From Planctomycetota bacterium (GTDB lineage Bacteria > Planctomycetota > Planctomycetia > Planctomycetales > Planctomycetaceae): a stretch of DNA of 64,000 nucleotides. The stretch is taken from contig JACTNB010000006.1 of the NCBI GenBank assembly GCA_014584345.1, positions 62,001-126,000 of the forward strand, written 5' to 3'. Below are positions 1 to 9,438 of this stretch, piece after piece. Made by a program: the position numbers and the translations under genes. Position 1 is the first letter of the stretch. Every line of letters starts with the position of its first letter. Below the pieces are notes generated by a model that saw only the letters and a program-made list of their open reading frames with translations, was not told the DNA's origin and made no database searches.

Positions 1-1755
1 CTTACCAAAATGCTGTTGCCAGATGCGATTGACCAGAACCCGCGCGGTCAAGGGATTCTGCGGGTCGGTAATCCAGTTCGCGAGGGCCGTGCGTCGCCCG
101 GTCGTCTGCAGAGCAGCGGGTGGAGACGTGATTTCCGCCGGTTCTTCCTGCAGAATCGTGGGGAAACCGGGGTCGACAGGCGTTTTTGTAGGATCGTCCA
201 GCACAACCGTCGGGGGAGCTTCCGGGCCAACATCGGTCGCCACGAATTTTACGGTCGGCAAAGGTTCCGGCTTGAGGCCATCGAATTCCGCCAGTTGACG
301 ATACAATTCCTGACGGCGGGCTTCCGTCGGCGCGTCCAACCATTCCGGCAACTTATCGGGATGCAGGTCGAATTGCCGGGACGCCATCGAGGCAATCTGT
401 TGTTCGTACGGGGTCCGGGCGGTTGTTTGCTTGGCAATCATGCCTTGAATGCTCGGCACGAATTTCACCACCCCCTCGCGCGTGGCATGTTTCATCAGCA
501 CGGGTTGCTCGATGGCATGAATTTCGCGTCGGATTTCGGCGGTGGCCTGTTCCCAGGCCCGCTGCATCTCGAAATGCCGTGTCCGCTGATCCAGGTCCGC
601 CAAGGGCATGTCTTCGCGGGGATGCAAGGCCGCGAAGAACGCTTGCATCCGATAATAGTCCTTCTGCAGCAGCGGATCGTATTTGTGATCGTGGCACTTG
701 GCACACTTCAACCCCATGGCCAGGAAGACATCCGCGGTCGTTTCCGTAACATCACTAAGAATTTCGGCCCACTGCCCCTCGACATCGCGCTGATTCCATT
801 CGTAAATCCAATGCCGCAGATACATGGTCGCCAGAATCGCATCCTTGTTCCCGGGATCCAGCTCGTCGCCCGCCAGTTGCTCACGCACGAAGCGATCATA
901 GGGTTTGTCCGCGTTGAACGAGCGAATCACATAATCGCGAAAATGCTTGGCTTCAGGCCGTTCGTGGTCGGCATTGTACCCATCCGAATCCGCATAACGG
1001 ACCAGATCCAGCCAAATCCTCGCCTGGTTCTCGCCATAGGCCGGAGACTCCAGCAACTGATTCATAACCTGATCGAAGGAGACTTTTCCCGCCACGAAGT
1101 CGCCGACCAGTTGCTCCTCGGGAGGCAGTCCCGTCAGGGTATAATGCAACCGGCGAATCAAAGCGCGGGGATCGGCCTGGGCCGAGGGTTCCACCCCCTC
1201 GCGGCTCAACCGTTCCAGAATGAATTGATCGATTTCATTGTGCCCCCAGTCACGAAGCTGGCCCGAGGGAACGGCCGGCTTATGCAACGGTAGAAAGGCC
1301 CACCACTCGCGGTCTTCCTCCGTGATTTTGGGAACCTGCTTCAATACGGTCCCTGAAGGCCAGGCTGCCCCGGCGGCAATCCATTGCTCCATACCGTTGA
1401 TGTATCCAATTTTTAACTGCTGTTCCGGCGGCATCTCCAGCGACTCGTGCCGGATCGCTTCCATCAACAGGCTTTCCTCGGGCTTGCCGGGGACTATCGC
1501 GGGGCCGGAATCACCCCCCTTTAACAGGGCTTCGAGTGTGGTCACGCTCAGCCCCCCTTCCTGCCGAGTTTCCCCATGACACGTGATGCAATGCCCCACC
1601 AGCGTGGGACGCACGTGAATCTCGAATAGTTCCTTCTGCCGAGGCGTTAAGTCCCCCGCGCTCGCCGTCCCGGCTCCCGGGAAGCCGCCACACAACAAGG
1701 GCAGCAAGGCGAAACATATCGGAAGGGATCTCGATTGGTTCATGATTCGTCTCAT
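1..1755 (-). CDS. DUF1549/DUF1553 (PSCyt1-PSCyt2-PSD1) cytochrome-type protein, 3' end outside window
   Basis: Exported planctomycete protein of the PSCyt1-DUF1549-DUF1553 type; the biochemical role of the family is unknown. 585 residues are visible and the frame is still open at base 1, so the C-terminal DUF1553 part is cut by the window edge. The chosen ATG at 1755 overlaps the TGA of the upstream FecR-like gene (ATGA); a second in-frame ATG lies at 1743. A hydrophobic leader spans about residues 8-30. A CxxCH haem motif (C56-H60) is followed by the usual PSCyt1 text, then the DUF1549 region with a second motif, CAKCH-DHKYDP. The last visible residues, VNRIWQQHFGK, are the start of DUF1553. 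Third gene of a sigma/FecR operon, so probably expressed under that sigma factor. Confidence 0.9.
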   Translation of the reverse strand, partial: MRRIMNQSRSLPICFALLPLLCGGFPGAGTASAGDLTPRQKELFEIHVRPTLVGHCITCHGETRQEGGLSVTTLEALLKGGDSGPAIVPGKPEESLLMEAIRHESLEMPPEQQLKIGYINGMEQWIAAGAAWPSGTVLKQVPKITEEDREWWAFLPLHKPAVPSGQLRDWGHNEIDQFILERLSREGVEPSAQADPRALIRRLHYTLTGLPPEEQLVGDFVAGKVSFDQVMNQLLESPAYGENQARIWLDLVRYADSDGYNADHERPEAKHFRDYVIRSFNADKPYDRFVREQLAGDELDPGNKDAILATMYLRHWIYEWNQRDVEGQWAEILSDVTETTADVFLAMGLKCAKCHDHKYDPLLQKDYYRMQAFFAALHPREDMPLADLDQRTRHFEMQRAWEQATAEIRREIHAIEQPVLMKHATREGVVKFVPSIQGMIAKQTTARTPYEQQIASMASRQFDLHPDKLPEWLDAPTEARRQELYRQLAEFDGLKPEPLPTVKFVATDVGPEAPPTVVLDDPTKTPVDPGFPTILQEEPAEITSPPAALQTTGRRTALANWITDPQNPLTARVLVNRIWQQHFGK

Positions 1756-3494
1756 CGTTCTCCTGTCTCCCTTGTCGGCAAACCCCCAACGAATACCGGA
1801 TCGATGTAATGCTTGTCGTCCAGGGCGTCTTGAATAAATAAACCCGCCACCTCTTCGCCATCCGCATAGCCCAGATCGGACAAGTCGATGCCGACGGCCA
1901 GGGCTCGGAACTTGACAACCTGCCGTTGCGGCACGCAGGCAATTCGTTCAAGTTCACCAGGCGAATTGATCGGTTCCTCGAAGCGGAACACATTAAAACT
2001 GGCGATATCGAGCGCGGCGGGTGATTCCATCGTCAGATCGAACTGCTGGATCGTGTGAGACTTCAAACCCTCGCGAAAATGCAGCGGACTGACATGAAAC
2101 GCATCCCCCTGCGGTGGATTCGAAAAACTTTGAATATCGAACAGCACCACATCGGCCCCCGGCCCATTCACCACGGGACGCTCAAAACGGAATGCCATGC
2201 CCGGAGTGCCCATCTCCCCGGTCGCTTCGTCGCGCTGCAGAATGGGATTGCTGGTCAGCGGAGTTTCCGATCCACCGGGGTTGATGATGCCCGTGATCAG
2301 GCTGAAATCGGAAGACATCCAGGTACGCATTTCGGGCAGCACGTCCTCGCCCACCAAATGCACATTCAGCAGATTTCCACGAAACCAGACAACTTCGGCG
2401 GGGATTAGCTCTGCCGCGGGGATGTGTTGCAGTTTGCCCCCCCGCTGAATCGTGACATCCAGCAACTCCCTTGCCCCCCCGTTTTCACGCGTGGCCTCGT
2501 AGGACACGACCCGATCGGGCAACAGGGCACGATAAGCGGCAGGATCAAAGGGAACGGAAAGCATGGGAGCGCTGCCGGCCCCAGTGAATCGTCGGGCCTC
2601 CCCATGAACCAGCCGCTTTACCAGCGGGAGATCCTCGACCTCCTCCGCGTCGTCGTGTCTGGGAGCATGATGGGGATATCGATAGACATCGGCGGCTCCT
2701 TCCACGACCTGCACATCGGTCTCGTTCAACTCAGAGACACTGACCGTAAATCGAGTACCACGATCGACCACGCGCGTCGAAGGGGTCTCTACCCGAAACC
2801 CTTCCGCACCATCGGGAGCATGCACCGAGCAACGACCCATGTCCATCGCCAGACACTCAGTCGACAACACACGGTACACTGCGGGCCCCTCGATAATTGC
2901 GGTGGCCCCCTGCGGAAAACTCAATTCGACCAGTCCCTCAATCAACACATACTCGCGCCCCGTGGGGACGGAACTTCCCGTGGGGGATGCCAGTTCGCCG
3001 AAAAATCTGGCCCGCGATTGGTTTGCCAGACGGACATCACCCTGCGTCCCCAACTCCGCTAGCGACGCCGTATTCCCGGCGGGAGTGGGGGCAATATGCC
3101 GCCCACCGGGAGAGAAATACTGTAAAAACAGGACCAGCACACACAGCAGCGCTAAGGGGGCGATCCACTGCCGCCACGACCGGCCTGCCCGCGGTCCGAA
3201 GGCCTTCTCGCGCGAGTGAGGCAACTTCGACATGATACGGCTTACCAGTCGATCCTGGCTGACTGGCAGGCGGGCCATCGTTTCCTGCACAAAAGCTTCT
3301 TCCCGCGACGGCTCTTCGGCGGCGAGCAGGCCCAACAGATGATGTGTCTGATACAGCCTGGTGGCTTCTTCCAGCAATTCCGCGTCCGCGGCCAACATGC
3401 CTCGCAGTTCCTGGTAGGGAGCATCTTCCAACTCCCCTTCCAGGAAGTCGGTCCACAGGACCTGAAATCGACTCTCATCGCGAGAAATGCTCAT
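1752..3494 (-). CDS. FecR-like membrane protein, probable partner of the ECF sigma factor
   Basis: 580 residues. The start at 3494 overlaps the sigma gene stop (ATGA), and its own stop overlaps the next gene in the same way, so the three are probably translationally coupled. Residues 1-105 are soluble and helical, with acidic stretches typical of sigma-binding regions; one membrane segment lies near 109-128. The FecR-like domain (about 190-310) contains the family text VETPSTRVVDRGTRFTVSV. The remainder, about 430-580, is an extracytoplasmic beta-rich region I cannot name. Topology suggests cytoplasmic N-terminus and an exported sensor or adhesion domain. It may act as anti-sigma factor or as a sigma-controlled surface protein; the sequence alone does not decide. 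Confidence 0.8.
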   Translation of the reverse strand: MSISRDESRFQVLWTDFLEGELEDAPYQELRGMLAADAELLEEATRLYQTHHLLGLLAAEEPSREEAFVQETMARLPVSQDRLVSRIMSKLPHSREKAFGPRAGRSWRQWIAPLALLCVLVLFLQYFSPGGRHIAPTPAGNTASLAELGTQGDVRLANQSRARFFGELASPTGSSVPTGREYVLIEGLVELSFPQGATAIIEGPAVYRVLSTECLAMDMGRCSVHAPDGAEGFRVETPSTRVVDRGTRFTVSVSELNETDVQVVEGAADVYRYPHHAPRHDDAEEVEDLPLVKRLVHGEARRFTGAGSAPMLSVPFDPAAYRALLPDRVVSYEATRENGGARELLDVTIQRGGKLQHIPAAELIPAEVVWFRGNLLNVHLVGEDVLPEMRTWMSSDFSLITGIINPGGSETPLTSNPILQRDEATGEMGTPGMAFRFERPVVNGPGADVVLFDIQSFSNPPQGDAFHVSPLHFREGLKSHTIQQFDLTMESPAALDIASFNVFRFEEPINSPGELERIACVPQRQVVKFRALAVGIDLSDLGYADGEEVAGLFIQDALDDKHYIDPVFVGGLPTRETGER

Positions 3495-4084
3495 GAAGTC
3501 GCCCCGGGTTGACCTTGCAGTCGCTGCTCGATGCAACGCTGTAAGAGTTGCCTCACTTGCCACAATTGTTTCTTTACCGCCGCCACGGAACGCCCACACC
3601 GGACAGCCATCTCGTCCAGGGGAATTTCCTCTTCATAACGCCACTGCATAAATCGCCGCAACCGCTCGTCCAGTCCTGCCAGGCATTCACGCAGGTGCTC
3701 CAGCCGCATCGCCCAAAACTCTGGCGTTTCCTCGCTTCGACCTTGGAGTTCCTCGCGCAGCAGGTCCGGGGCATAGCGGGATTGATAATCCGCGATTCTT
3801 CGCAGCCGGGTCGTTTCCGTCTTCAACTGATACTTGGCAATCGTAAACAGCCAGGCTCCAAAATCCGTCCCCTCCTTGAATTCCTGCAGCCGGGTATATG
3901 CGGCAATGAAACTTCGCTGTGCGATCTCGTCCACATCCACCCCCGGCGGAGACTGGGCCGCCAACCAGGCACGCAACGGGCGCTCGAATTGACGCACCAC
4001 TCCCTCGTAGGCCTGCACCTGTCCCTTGCGGACAAGCCTCAGGCATTCGGAAAGATCGATGGTTGACTCGGATGCTGCATTCAT
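3491..4084 (-). CDS. ECF sigma-70 factor, Rhodopirellula/Verrucomicrobium type
   Basis: 197 residues. Sigma region 2 lies around 25-95 (DEIAQRSFIAAYTRLQEF, then FGAWLFTIAKY, the core-binding and -10-reading helices). Region 4 lies around 128-185 with the helix-turn-helix EMAVRCGRSVAAVKKQLWQV. There is no region 1 or 3, as expected for ECF factors. The ATG at 4084 is chosen because the family begins about 20 residues before region 2; the open frame extends upstream without any sigma-like text. First gene of the operon with the FecR-like and DUF1549/DUF1553 genes. The family is expanded in planctomycetes and usually paired with FecR-type or cytochrome-type proteins. Confidence 0.9.
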   Translation of the reverse strand: MNAASESTIDLSECLRLVRKGQVQAYEGVVRQFERPLRAWLAAQSPPGVDVDEIAQRSFIAAYTRLQEFKEGTDFGAWLFTIAKYQLKTETTRLRRIADYQSRYAPDLLREELQGRSEETPEFWAMRLEHLRECLAGLDERLRRFMQWRYEEEIPLDEMAVRCGRSVAAVKKQLWQVRQLLQRCIEQRLQGQPGATS

Positions 4085-4179
4085 GATTCTATCAGTAATG
4101 GCAGATGGGTTCCGGAGGTTACCCCTGAGTAATTGGACAAAAAGAACCAAATTACGCGGCAATTTAACACAGGTTACTA

Positions 4180-4210
4180 CATATAAATGAGTTACAACCA
4201 AAATAAACAA
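4180..4210 (-). promoter_or_regulatory. Candidate promoter in an AT-rich block upstream of the sigma operon
   Basis: Bases 4119-4220 are markedly AT-rich compared with the surrounding genes. Read on the minus strand, TTGTTT (4205-4210) and TTATAT (4181-4186) are 18 bases apart, leaving a leader of about 95 bases to the sigma start. The match to consensus is modest, and an autoregulated ECF promoter would look different, so the exact boxes are uncertain. Confidence 0.3.
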
Positions 4211-4295
4211 TTTAAAAATCTTTGCCGGAAACCCGCCCCTATAAGCCAGAAAATGAACATATAACCACTGACACTCCCTTCCAGTGGGGGCAGGA

Positions 4296-5654
4296 TCAGG
4301 CCAGGTCAATGGCGCTCAATTTCGAAGTACTGTCCCCAAATGAGTCAACAGGGACCCCCATGCGATCCAGCATCGAGAGATACAAATTGCACAACGGCTG
4401 TTCCCCTTCGAAGGCCACATGACGACCCGAATCGATTGTACTGCCCCCGCGTCCCCCCAGCAGAATCGGCAGATTGTCTGGGTCGTGCCGATTGCCATCG
4501 GAAATACTGGAACCACACAGAATCATGCAGTTATCCAACAGAGTCCCCTCTCCTTCCGGAATGCCGCGCAAGTTTTCGAGCAGCCGCGCATACTGTTCGA
4601 CATGCCAGCGGGTGATCCGTTGATACTGATCGATATTTTCCGGACGATTTTCGTGATGGGAAAGCTGGTGATGCCCCCCACTCACTCCTTCCAGAAACGA
4701 AAAATTTCTACCGGAAACATCGTTGGCCAGCATCATCGTAACAATCCGCGTGGAGTCCGTTCGAAATGCCAGGACGATCAAATCAAACAGAATGCCGATA
4801 TGTTCCCGGAAATCGGCCGGCGCCCCGGGATAGTCGCGTGCCACGGCTTCCTCGGGAATGTCGGGATTCCATTGCCGGGCCTCTGCTCGAGCATAAAAGG
4901 CAATCCGTTTTTCGACGGCTCTTACGGAGTCGAGGTATTCATCCATCTTGAACTGGTCGTCGCGACTCAGTTTTTGCCGCAACATACGGGCATCTTCCAG
5001 CACAAAATCGAGCAGATGACGAAACTCCGTGGACTTGTGAGGCTCCGCAACTCCTTTTTGACCGAACAATCGGTCATAAACAATGCGCGGATTGATTTCG
5101 CGAGCCAACGGCCGCCCTGCCGATTGCCAGGAAATGTGCGACCCGTACAATCGCGTAAAGCCGACGTTGCTGTCGATCCCCGTGATGACGGGTTCCGTCG
5201 CCAATTCCAGCGAAGGGAGTGGCGTTAAATGCCCCATGTGTTGCGCGGCCAGTTGATCGACCGAGATCCCACCGCTGCTCACGTCCTTGCCCGTGGTCTT
5301 CGTAACGGGCATGCCGGTCAGAAAATTGGCCGTTTTGGCATAATGTCCGTCCCCCCGACGACTATGTTTCTTATCCAGCCCGGAAAGCACAAGCACGTCG
5401 GATTTCACCGATTCGAGGGGCGTCAGCGAAAAAGGAAGTTCGTAGTCGCGCCCGCTTGTTTTGGGAACCCAGGCATCCATCCAGGCTCCGTTCGGAAAGT
5501 AAAGAAAGGCCATCCGCACGGGAGGTTTGCCCGTGGACTCCGCGGCGGACGATGCCGCGGGACGAATCGACGGGAGCCAGGGGAGCGCCAAGGCCACGCT
5601 GGCGCCACGCAGAAAATGGCGACGACTCAAATACTGGCGAAATTGAGGAATCAT
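4296..5654 (-). CDS. DUF1552 (HXXSHH) domain protein with Tat leader
   Basis: 452 residues. The leader SRRHFLRGASVALALPWL (about 10-27) is a Tat-type signal, so the protein is folded before export. The HXXSHH signature that names the family is visible as HQLSHH at 329-334, within a region typical of DUF1552. Start chosen at the ATG (5654) just before the twin arginines; the open frame extends 28 residues further without leader-like sequence. It lies 80 bases downstream of the DUF1592 cytochrome-type gene, the usual partner arrangement in planctomycetes. The function of DUF1552 is unknown; a fold related to the DUF1501/sulfatase group is an inference. Confidence 0.88.
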   Translation of the reverse strand: MIPQFRQYLSRRHFLRGASVALALPWLPSIRPAASSAAESTGKPPVRMAFLYFPNGAWMDAWVPKTSGRDYELPFSLTPLESVKSDVLVLSGLDKKHSRRGDGHYAKTANFLTGMPVTKTTGKDVSSGGISVDQLAAQHMGHLTPLPSLELATEPVITGIDSNVGFTRLYGSHISWQSAGRPLAREINPRIVYDRLFGQKGVAEPHKSTEFRHLLDFVLEDARMLRQKLSRDDQFKMDEYLDSVRAVEKRIAFYARAEARQWNPDIPEEAVARDYPGAPADFREHIGILFDLIVLAFRTDSTRIVTMMLANDVSGRNFSFLEGVSGGHHQLSHHENRPENIDQYQRITRWHVEQYARLLENLRGIPEGEGTLLDNCMILCGSSISDGNRHDPDNLPILLGGRGGSTIDSGRHVAFEGEQPLCNLYLSMLDRMGVPVDSFGDSTSKLSAIDLA

Positions 5655-5734
5655 CCGGTCGATCCTTTGTTCAGGTAAACGGTTCACATTGGCTGGTATT
5701 ATTTTACACACGGGCGGAGCGAAGGTGTCGCGTA

Positions 5735-7693
5735 TCAATCCGCCTTCTTGAAATATCGATGTTGAAAGGGATAACTGAGAGCAATCTGTTCGATCAAAAC
5801 GTGGGAACGATACTCCCGACCTTCCAGTTCCTTGAGTGTTTCATCGATCACGCAGGCATCAAACTTGTTGAGTTCGCGTCCCAGGGCATAGCCCAGCATT
5901 TTTTTCGCGAGATGTTTCATCACATCGCGTTTGCGGGCCAGCAGGACCTGTTTCAAGCCGCTCGCGCCGATAAATTTCTGGCCGGATGGGAGTTCCCCCG
6001 AAGCATCGATCGGTTGCCCGCTCGCGTCTCTTTCACGAAACCGCCCCAGCACGTCGTATTGTTCCAGGCTGAACCCGAGGGGATCGATGCGATTATGACA
6101 ACTGCCACATTGCGGATCGCGACGGTGCTGTTCCAGCCGTTCGCGAAAGGTCAGTGCCTGGTTCTCCTTAGCAGTTTCCTCGAGCGAGGGAACATTCGGC
6201 GGGGGCGGGGGAACGCGCTCCCCCAGAATATTTTCCAGAACCCAGCTCCCACGTAAAACGGGACTGGTGCGCACGGGGTAGGAAGTACTGGCCAGCATTG
6301 CTGCTGTGGTCACGAGACCGCCTCGACCGGAATCACCACTTGGCACGCGCTGCCAATCCCGGGGTGGTGGATTCAGCCCGTACAATCGTGCCAGGGGCTC
6401 ATCAATCACCACGTCCGAGGCATCCACGAATTCAAGGAGACTGCGATTCTCTCGAAAGACTTCATACGTGGTACGGATAACCTCTTCACGCATGGAATAG
6501 GCCAGTTCATCATTGAATTCGGGATAGGCCGCGCTGTCGGGACGTACGGAACTCCCCAGCCGATTCAGGCCGAGCCATTGCATGGCAAAGTTCTCGCCTA
6601 ACGCACGGGCCTTGGGATCGGCGAGCATGCGTCGAATTTGCTGGCGGATCGTTTCAGTTTCAAACAATGTGCCAGCATCGGCCAACGTCCGCAATTCCTC
6701 GTCCGGCAGGGAGGACCAGACCAGCAAAGCCAGCCGCGTGGCAAATTCTTGAGGAGTCAACCGTTGCACACCCCCCTCGTGCTCCAGTTCGCCGATGAAT
6801 AGAAAATGAGGCGAAACGAGCACGGCTTTCAAGGTTTGCCGAATACCGGCCAGCATATTCCCGGTGTGGGCGAACGTTGTATCGAACAATTGCAGCAGCC
6901 GTTCAATTTCCTCGGATGCCACGGGGCGGCGATAGGCCCGATTGACAAAGGCATCGAGCACTTTTCTCGCCGATTCCCGGGGCGTTCCGGTTGTCCCGGA
7001 CAGCGGGGCAAGCAATCGCTCCCGGGCCCGCTGGAGTTCCTCGGAAAGCGATTCCGTGCTGTCCGGCAGTACGGTTTCGATGGCCCGATCGGCTGCCAGC
7101 AGATACTTTTCAAGATGAATCGGCGAAGTGAACAAGGTATCGCCCGCGGTATCGAAGCCTTCGCCCCCCGCGCCATCGGCGGGAAGATCGCGTCCGACCT
7201 GTAAGTCGACCCCGAACAGGTCGCGGAGCATGTTGTTGTACTCTGTCTGTGTGAGGCGTCTGCTCATCACGTAGCCGCGATACCAGCTTTGGGTTTCATC
7301 ACTGGCCAGTTGATTGCACAAGTTTTGTTTCGGGCTGGAATCGATCCAGCGCATGAACGCCGCCTTCTCGGGGTCGCTCAACTGGGGGCTTCCCTGGGGA
7401 GGCATCTCGTTCAGTCGGATTCGCTTGCCCACCAGCGACCACAATTCATGCTGGGCAATCACCTGGTCGGTTGTTTCCGGACTGGCAAGATCGATTCCGC
7501 CATCGGGCTCCTCCTTCCCGTGACATTTCACGCATTTCTGCCGCACGACAGGCATGACCTGTTCCAGATATTGCTGGGCCCACGCTTCGGGTTCGGCCGC
7601 GAAAGTTACGGAGGGAACAACCAGGCAACCGATCAGCGCGATGGCCCAGTGAACATGGAATCCAGGAATTTGCATGGCGTATCGAAGTCTCAT
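5735..7693 (-). CDS. DUF1592/DUF1588/DUF1585 cytochrome-type protein
   Basis: 652 residues from the ATG at 7693; in-frame ATGs at 7729 and 7675 are alternatives and none has a clear Shine-Dalgarno. A hydrophobic leader is followed by a first haem motif (CVKCH, about 54-58). The order after that matches the family: DUF1587 (text MSRRLTQTEYNNMLRDLFGV), DUF1595, DUF1592, DUF1588 with a second motif CGSCHNRIDPLGFSLEQYD, and C-terminal DUF1585 ending in DETLKELEGREY. Exported, probably c-type haem binding. The partner DUF1552 gene follows on the same strand. The physiological role is unknown. Confidence 0.88.
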   Translation of the reverse strand: MRLRYAMQIPGFHVHWAIALIGCLVVPSVTFAAEPEAWAQQYLEQVMPVVRQKCVKCHGKEEPDGGIDLASPETTDQVIAQHELWSLVGKRIRLNEMPPQGSPQLSDPEKAAFMRWIDSSPKQNLCNQLASDETQSWYRGYVMSRRLTQTEYNNMLRDLFGVDLQVGRDLPADGAGGEGFDTAGDTLFTSPIHLEKYLLAADRAIETVLPDSTESLSEELQRARERLLAPLSGTTGTPRESARKVLDAFVNRAYRRPVASEEIERLLQLFDTTFAHTGNMLAGIRQTLKAVLVSPHFLFIGELEHEGGVQRLTPQEFATRLALLVWSSLPDEELRTLADAGTLFETETIRQQIRRMLADPKARALGENFAMQWLGLNRLGSSVRPDSAAYPEFNDELAYSMREEVIRTTYEVFRENRSLLEFVDASDVVIDEPLARLYGLNPPPRDWQRVPSGDSGRGGLVTTAAMLASTSYPVRTSPVLRGSWVLENILGERVPPPPPNVPSLEETAKENQALTFRERLEQHRRDPQCGSCHNRIDPLGFSLEQYDVLGRFRERDASGQPIDASGELPSGQKFIGASGLKQVLLARKRDVMKHLAKKMLGYALGRELNKFDACVIDETLKELEGREYRSHVLIEQIALSYPFQHRYFKKAD

Positions 7694-8096
7694 GGGGCGG
7701 GGCAGGTGTGAGGCAGACAACAGCGGCAATTGGGCAGGTCATGGGTTCGCGGGATGAACCGTGCTCCTCAACGGTTTCCCATCCATAAATGGATCCACAT
7801 CAATCTACACAAGTCCAGGCCATCAATCCAAGTGGGATTTCCACTTCCGGGCACCGAAATTGTGGAATGGGGCTCCGTCCGCCACATTTTGTGCAGATTC
7901 CGTTTAGATGCTCGGACAACTCCGGCCTGCCGATTCCTTGCCCGTTGGAAGCGGTCCGGTTGTGAGACCGGTTTCCGGGAATACAATGGCAACAGGAATA
8001 CAGGAGACATTTTCCCATGCTGGCCGCCCGGGGCATGCATTTGAAGCTTCCTACTTTTTTCAAGTTCCCGACTGTTTAACCCACCGAGAGATCCAC
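7694..8096. other. Intergenic region between divergent genes
   Basis: 403 bases without a convincing gene. It must hold the promoters of the DUF1592 gene (minus) and the UbiX-like gene (plus). Two small inverted repeats are visible: ATCCAT-AA-ATGGAT at 7781-7794 and AAGTGG-5-CCACTT at 7830-7846. Neither has a T-tail, so operator or mRNA hairpin is more likely than terminator. Short open frames here have no family-like sequence. Confidence 0.5.
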
Positions 8097-8690
8097 GTGA
8101 AAAAAACGAAACGAATCATCGTCGGCATTAGCGGGGCCTCGGGAGTGATCTACGGCATCCGCACGCTGCTGCATCTGCGCGACATCCCGCATGTCGAAAC
8201 GCATCTGATTCTGACAGAGGGGGCCCGCATCACGATCCCAATCGAAACGGAATACGACGCGAAACAGGTGATGGCACTCGCCAACGTGGTCCACCGCCCG
8301 GAAAATCTGGCAGCCTCGATTGCTTCCGGATCCTTCAAAACGGATGGCATGCTCGTGGTACCGTGCAGTATCAAGTCGCTTTCGGGGATCGCCAATTCCT
8401 ACGCGGATAACCTGCTGGCACGGGCGGCTGATGTCTGCCTGAAGGAAAAACGCAAGCTGGTGCTAGCAGTCCGGGAGACGCCTCTACACAAAGGGCACCT
8501 CGAACTTATGCTGCGGGCGGCGGATCTGGGTGCCCTGATTCTGCCTCCCATGCCAGCGTTTTATCACCAGCCCACTACCATCGAGGACCTGATCGACCAA
8601 ACCGTCGGCAAGGCATTCGATTATCTGGAACTGGAACATCACCTGTTCCGTCGCTGGGGCGAATCACCCGCCAGGTCCGATTCCGAATAA
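8097..8690 (+). CDS. ubiX: UbiX-like flavin prenyltransferase
   Basis: 197 residues, the usual family length, starting at a GTG with a GAGAG Shine-Dalgarno about eight bases upstream. The family prenylates FMN with dimethylallyl phosphate to make the prFMN cofactor of UbiD-type decarboxylases. Visible motifs: N-terminal flavodoxin-like GISGASGVIYG (10-20), VPCSIKSLSGIANSYADNLL (88-107), the RETPL segment (126-130) and LPPMPAFYHQP (149-159), all hallmarks of UbiX/Pad1. No UbiD gene lies nearby, so the decarboxylase it serves must be elsewhere. Only a rhodanese gene follows. The exact pathway (ubiquinone, menaquinone or aromatic acids) is not shown here. Confidence 0.92.
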   Translation: MKKTKRIIVGISGASGVIYGIRTLLHLRDIPHVETHLILTEGARITIPIETEYDAKQVMALANVVHRPENLAASIASGSFKTDGMLVVPCSIKSLSGIANSYADNLLARAADVCLKEKRKLVLAVRETPLHKGHLELMLRAADLGALILPPMPAFYHQPTTIEDLIDQTVGKAFDYLELEHHLFRRWGESPARSDSE

Positions 8691-8896
8691 AGTCTCCTTT
8701 GGTCAACCCTGGTGGACAGATTCCGATATAGGTCGTGGCATCCGCCGCATGCGGGAGTCGCTTCCCGGAATCGCCCCCCGCAGACTCGCTTGCCATCTAC
8801 CGAACCATTAAACTGCGGTAATCCGACAAACAGGGCCAGCGGTATGCCCAGCCGGAACACATTGATATTCGCGACGGATTTCCGAGGAGTACGTTC

Positions 8897-9274
8897 ATGG
8901 CAGCACAACATGGGGCACGGTTCATTAAACTGGTCGACGAAGCTCGCGGACGCATCCGGGAATGCACGGTGGCAGATGTCCTGGCCCGAGTTCAGGCAGG
9001 CGAACAGTTTCTACTGTTCGATGTGCGGGAAGATCGTGAATGGGCAGCGGGGCACTTGCCCGGAGCCCGCCATCTGGGCAAGGGGATCGCGGAGCGGGAC
9101 ATCGAGGAAACCGTGCCCGACCTGGATACCGAAATGATCCTGTATTGTGGCGGCGGATATCGTTCGGCCCTTGCCGCCGATGCCCTGCGGCAAATGGGAT
9201 ACACCCGGGTGATTTCAATGGACGGGGGATTCCGTGGCTGGAAGGAAGCCGGTCATCCCGTGGTTCAAGATTAG
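8897..9274 (+). CDS. Single-domain rhodanese-like sulfurtransferase
   Basis: 125 residues, one rhodanese domain. The text FDVREDREWAAGHLPGARHL (41-60) is the CDC25/rhodanese N-terminal signature, and the active loop is CGGGYRS with catalytic Cys84. The C-terminal MDGGFRGWKEAGHPV motif is also canonical. GAGGAG lies eight bases before the ATG. It is likely a cytoplasmic persulfide carrier; no signal peptide is present. It stands 206 bases behind the UbiX-like gene, so co-transcription is possible but not shown. Confidence 0.92.
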   Translation: MAAQHGARFIKLVDEARGRIRECTVADVLARVQAGEQFLLFDVREDREWAAGHLPGARHLGKGIAERDIEETVPDLDTEMILYCGGGYRSALAADALRQMGYTRVISMDGGFRGWKEAGHPVVQD

Positions 9275-9438
9275 CCCGGAATCCTCACCCGGGTCCATAA
9301 AACAGGATTGCTGACTTCGACGAACAAGCCAACACGCTGAATATTTGTGGTCGACATAAACATGCAACAAACCCAACGAGACCAGAGCCGCCGATCTAAA
9401 CCGATCGATGCCGATTTCCGAAAGTCCGCACCGTTGCA

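Noticed and set aside
10..1293. 427-codon plus-strand open frame at the left edge
   Set aside because: It is the antisense shadow of the DUF1549/DUF1553 gene; its product is rich in Arg/His/Gln with no domain, while the minus strand gives clear haem and family motifs.
8639..8911. Minus-strand frame with a CGGCH haem-like motif between the UbiX-like and rhodanese genes
   Set aside because: No signal peptide, overlaps both flanking genes and no cytochrome context; the motif can occur by chance in 90 codons.
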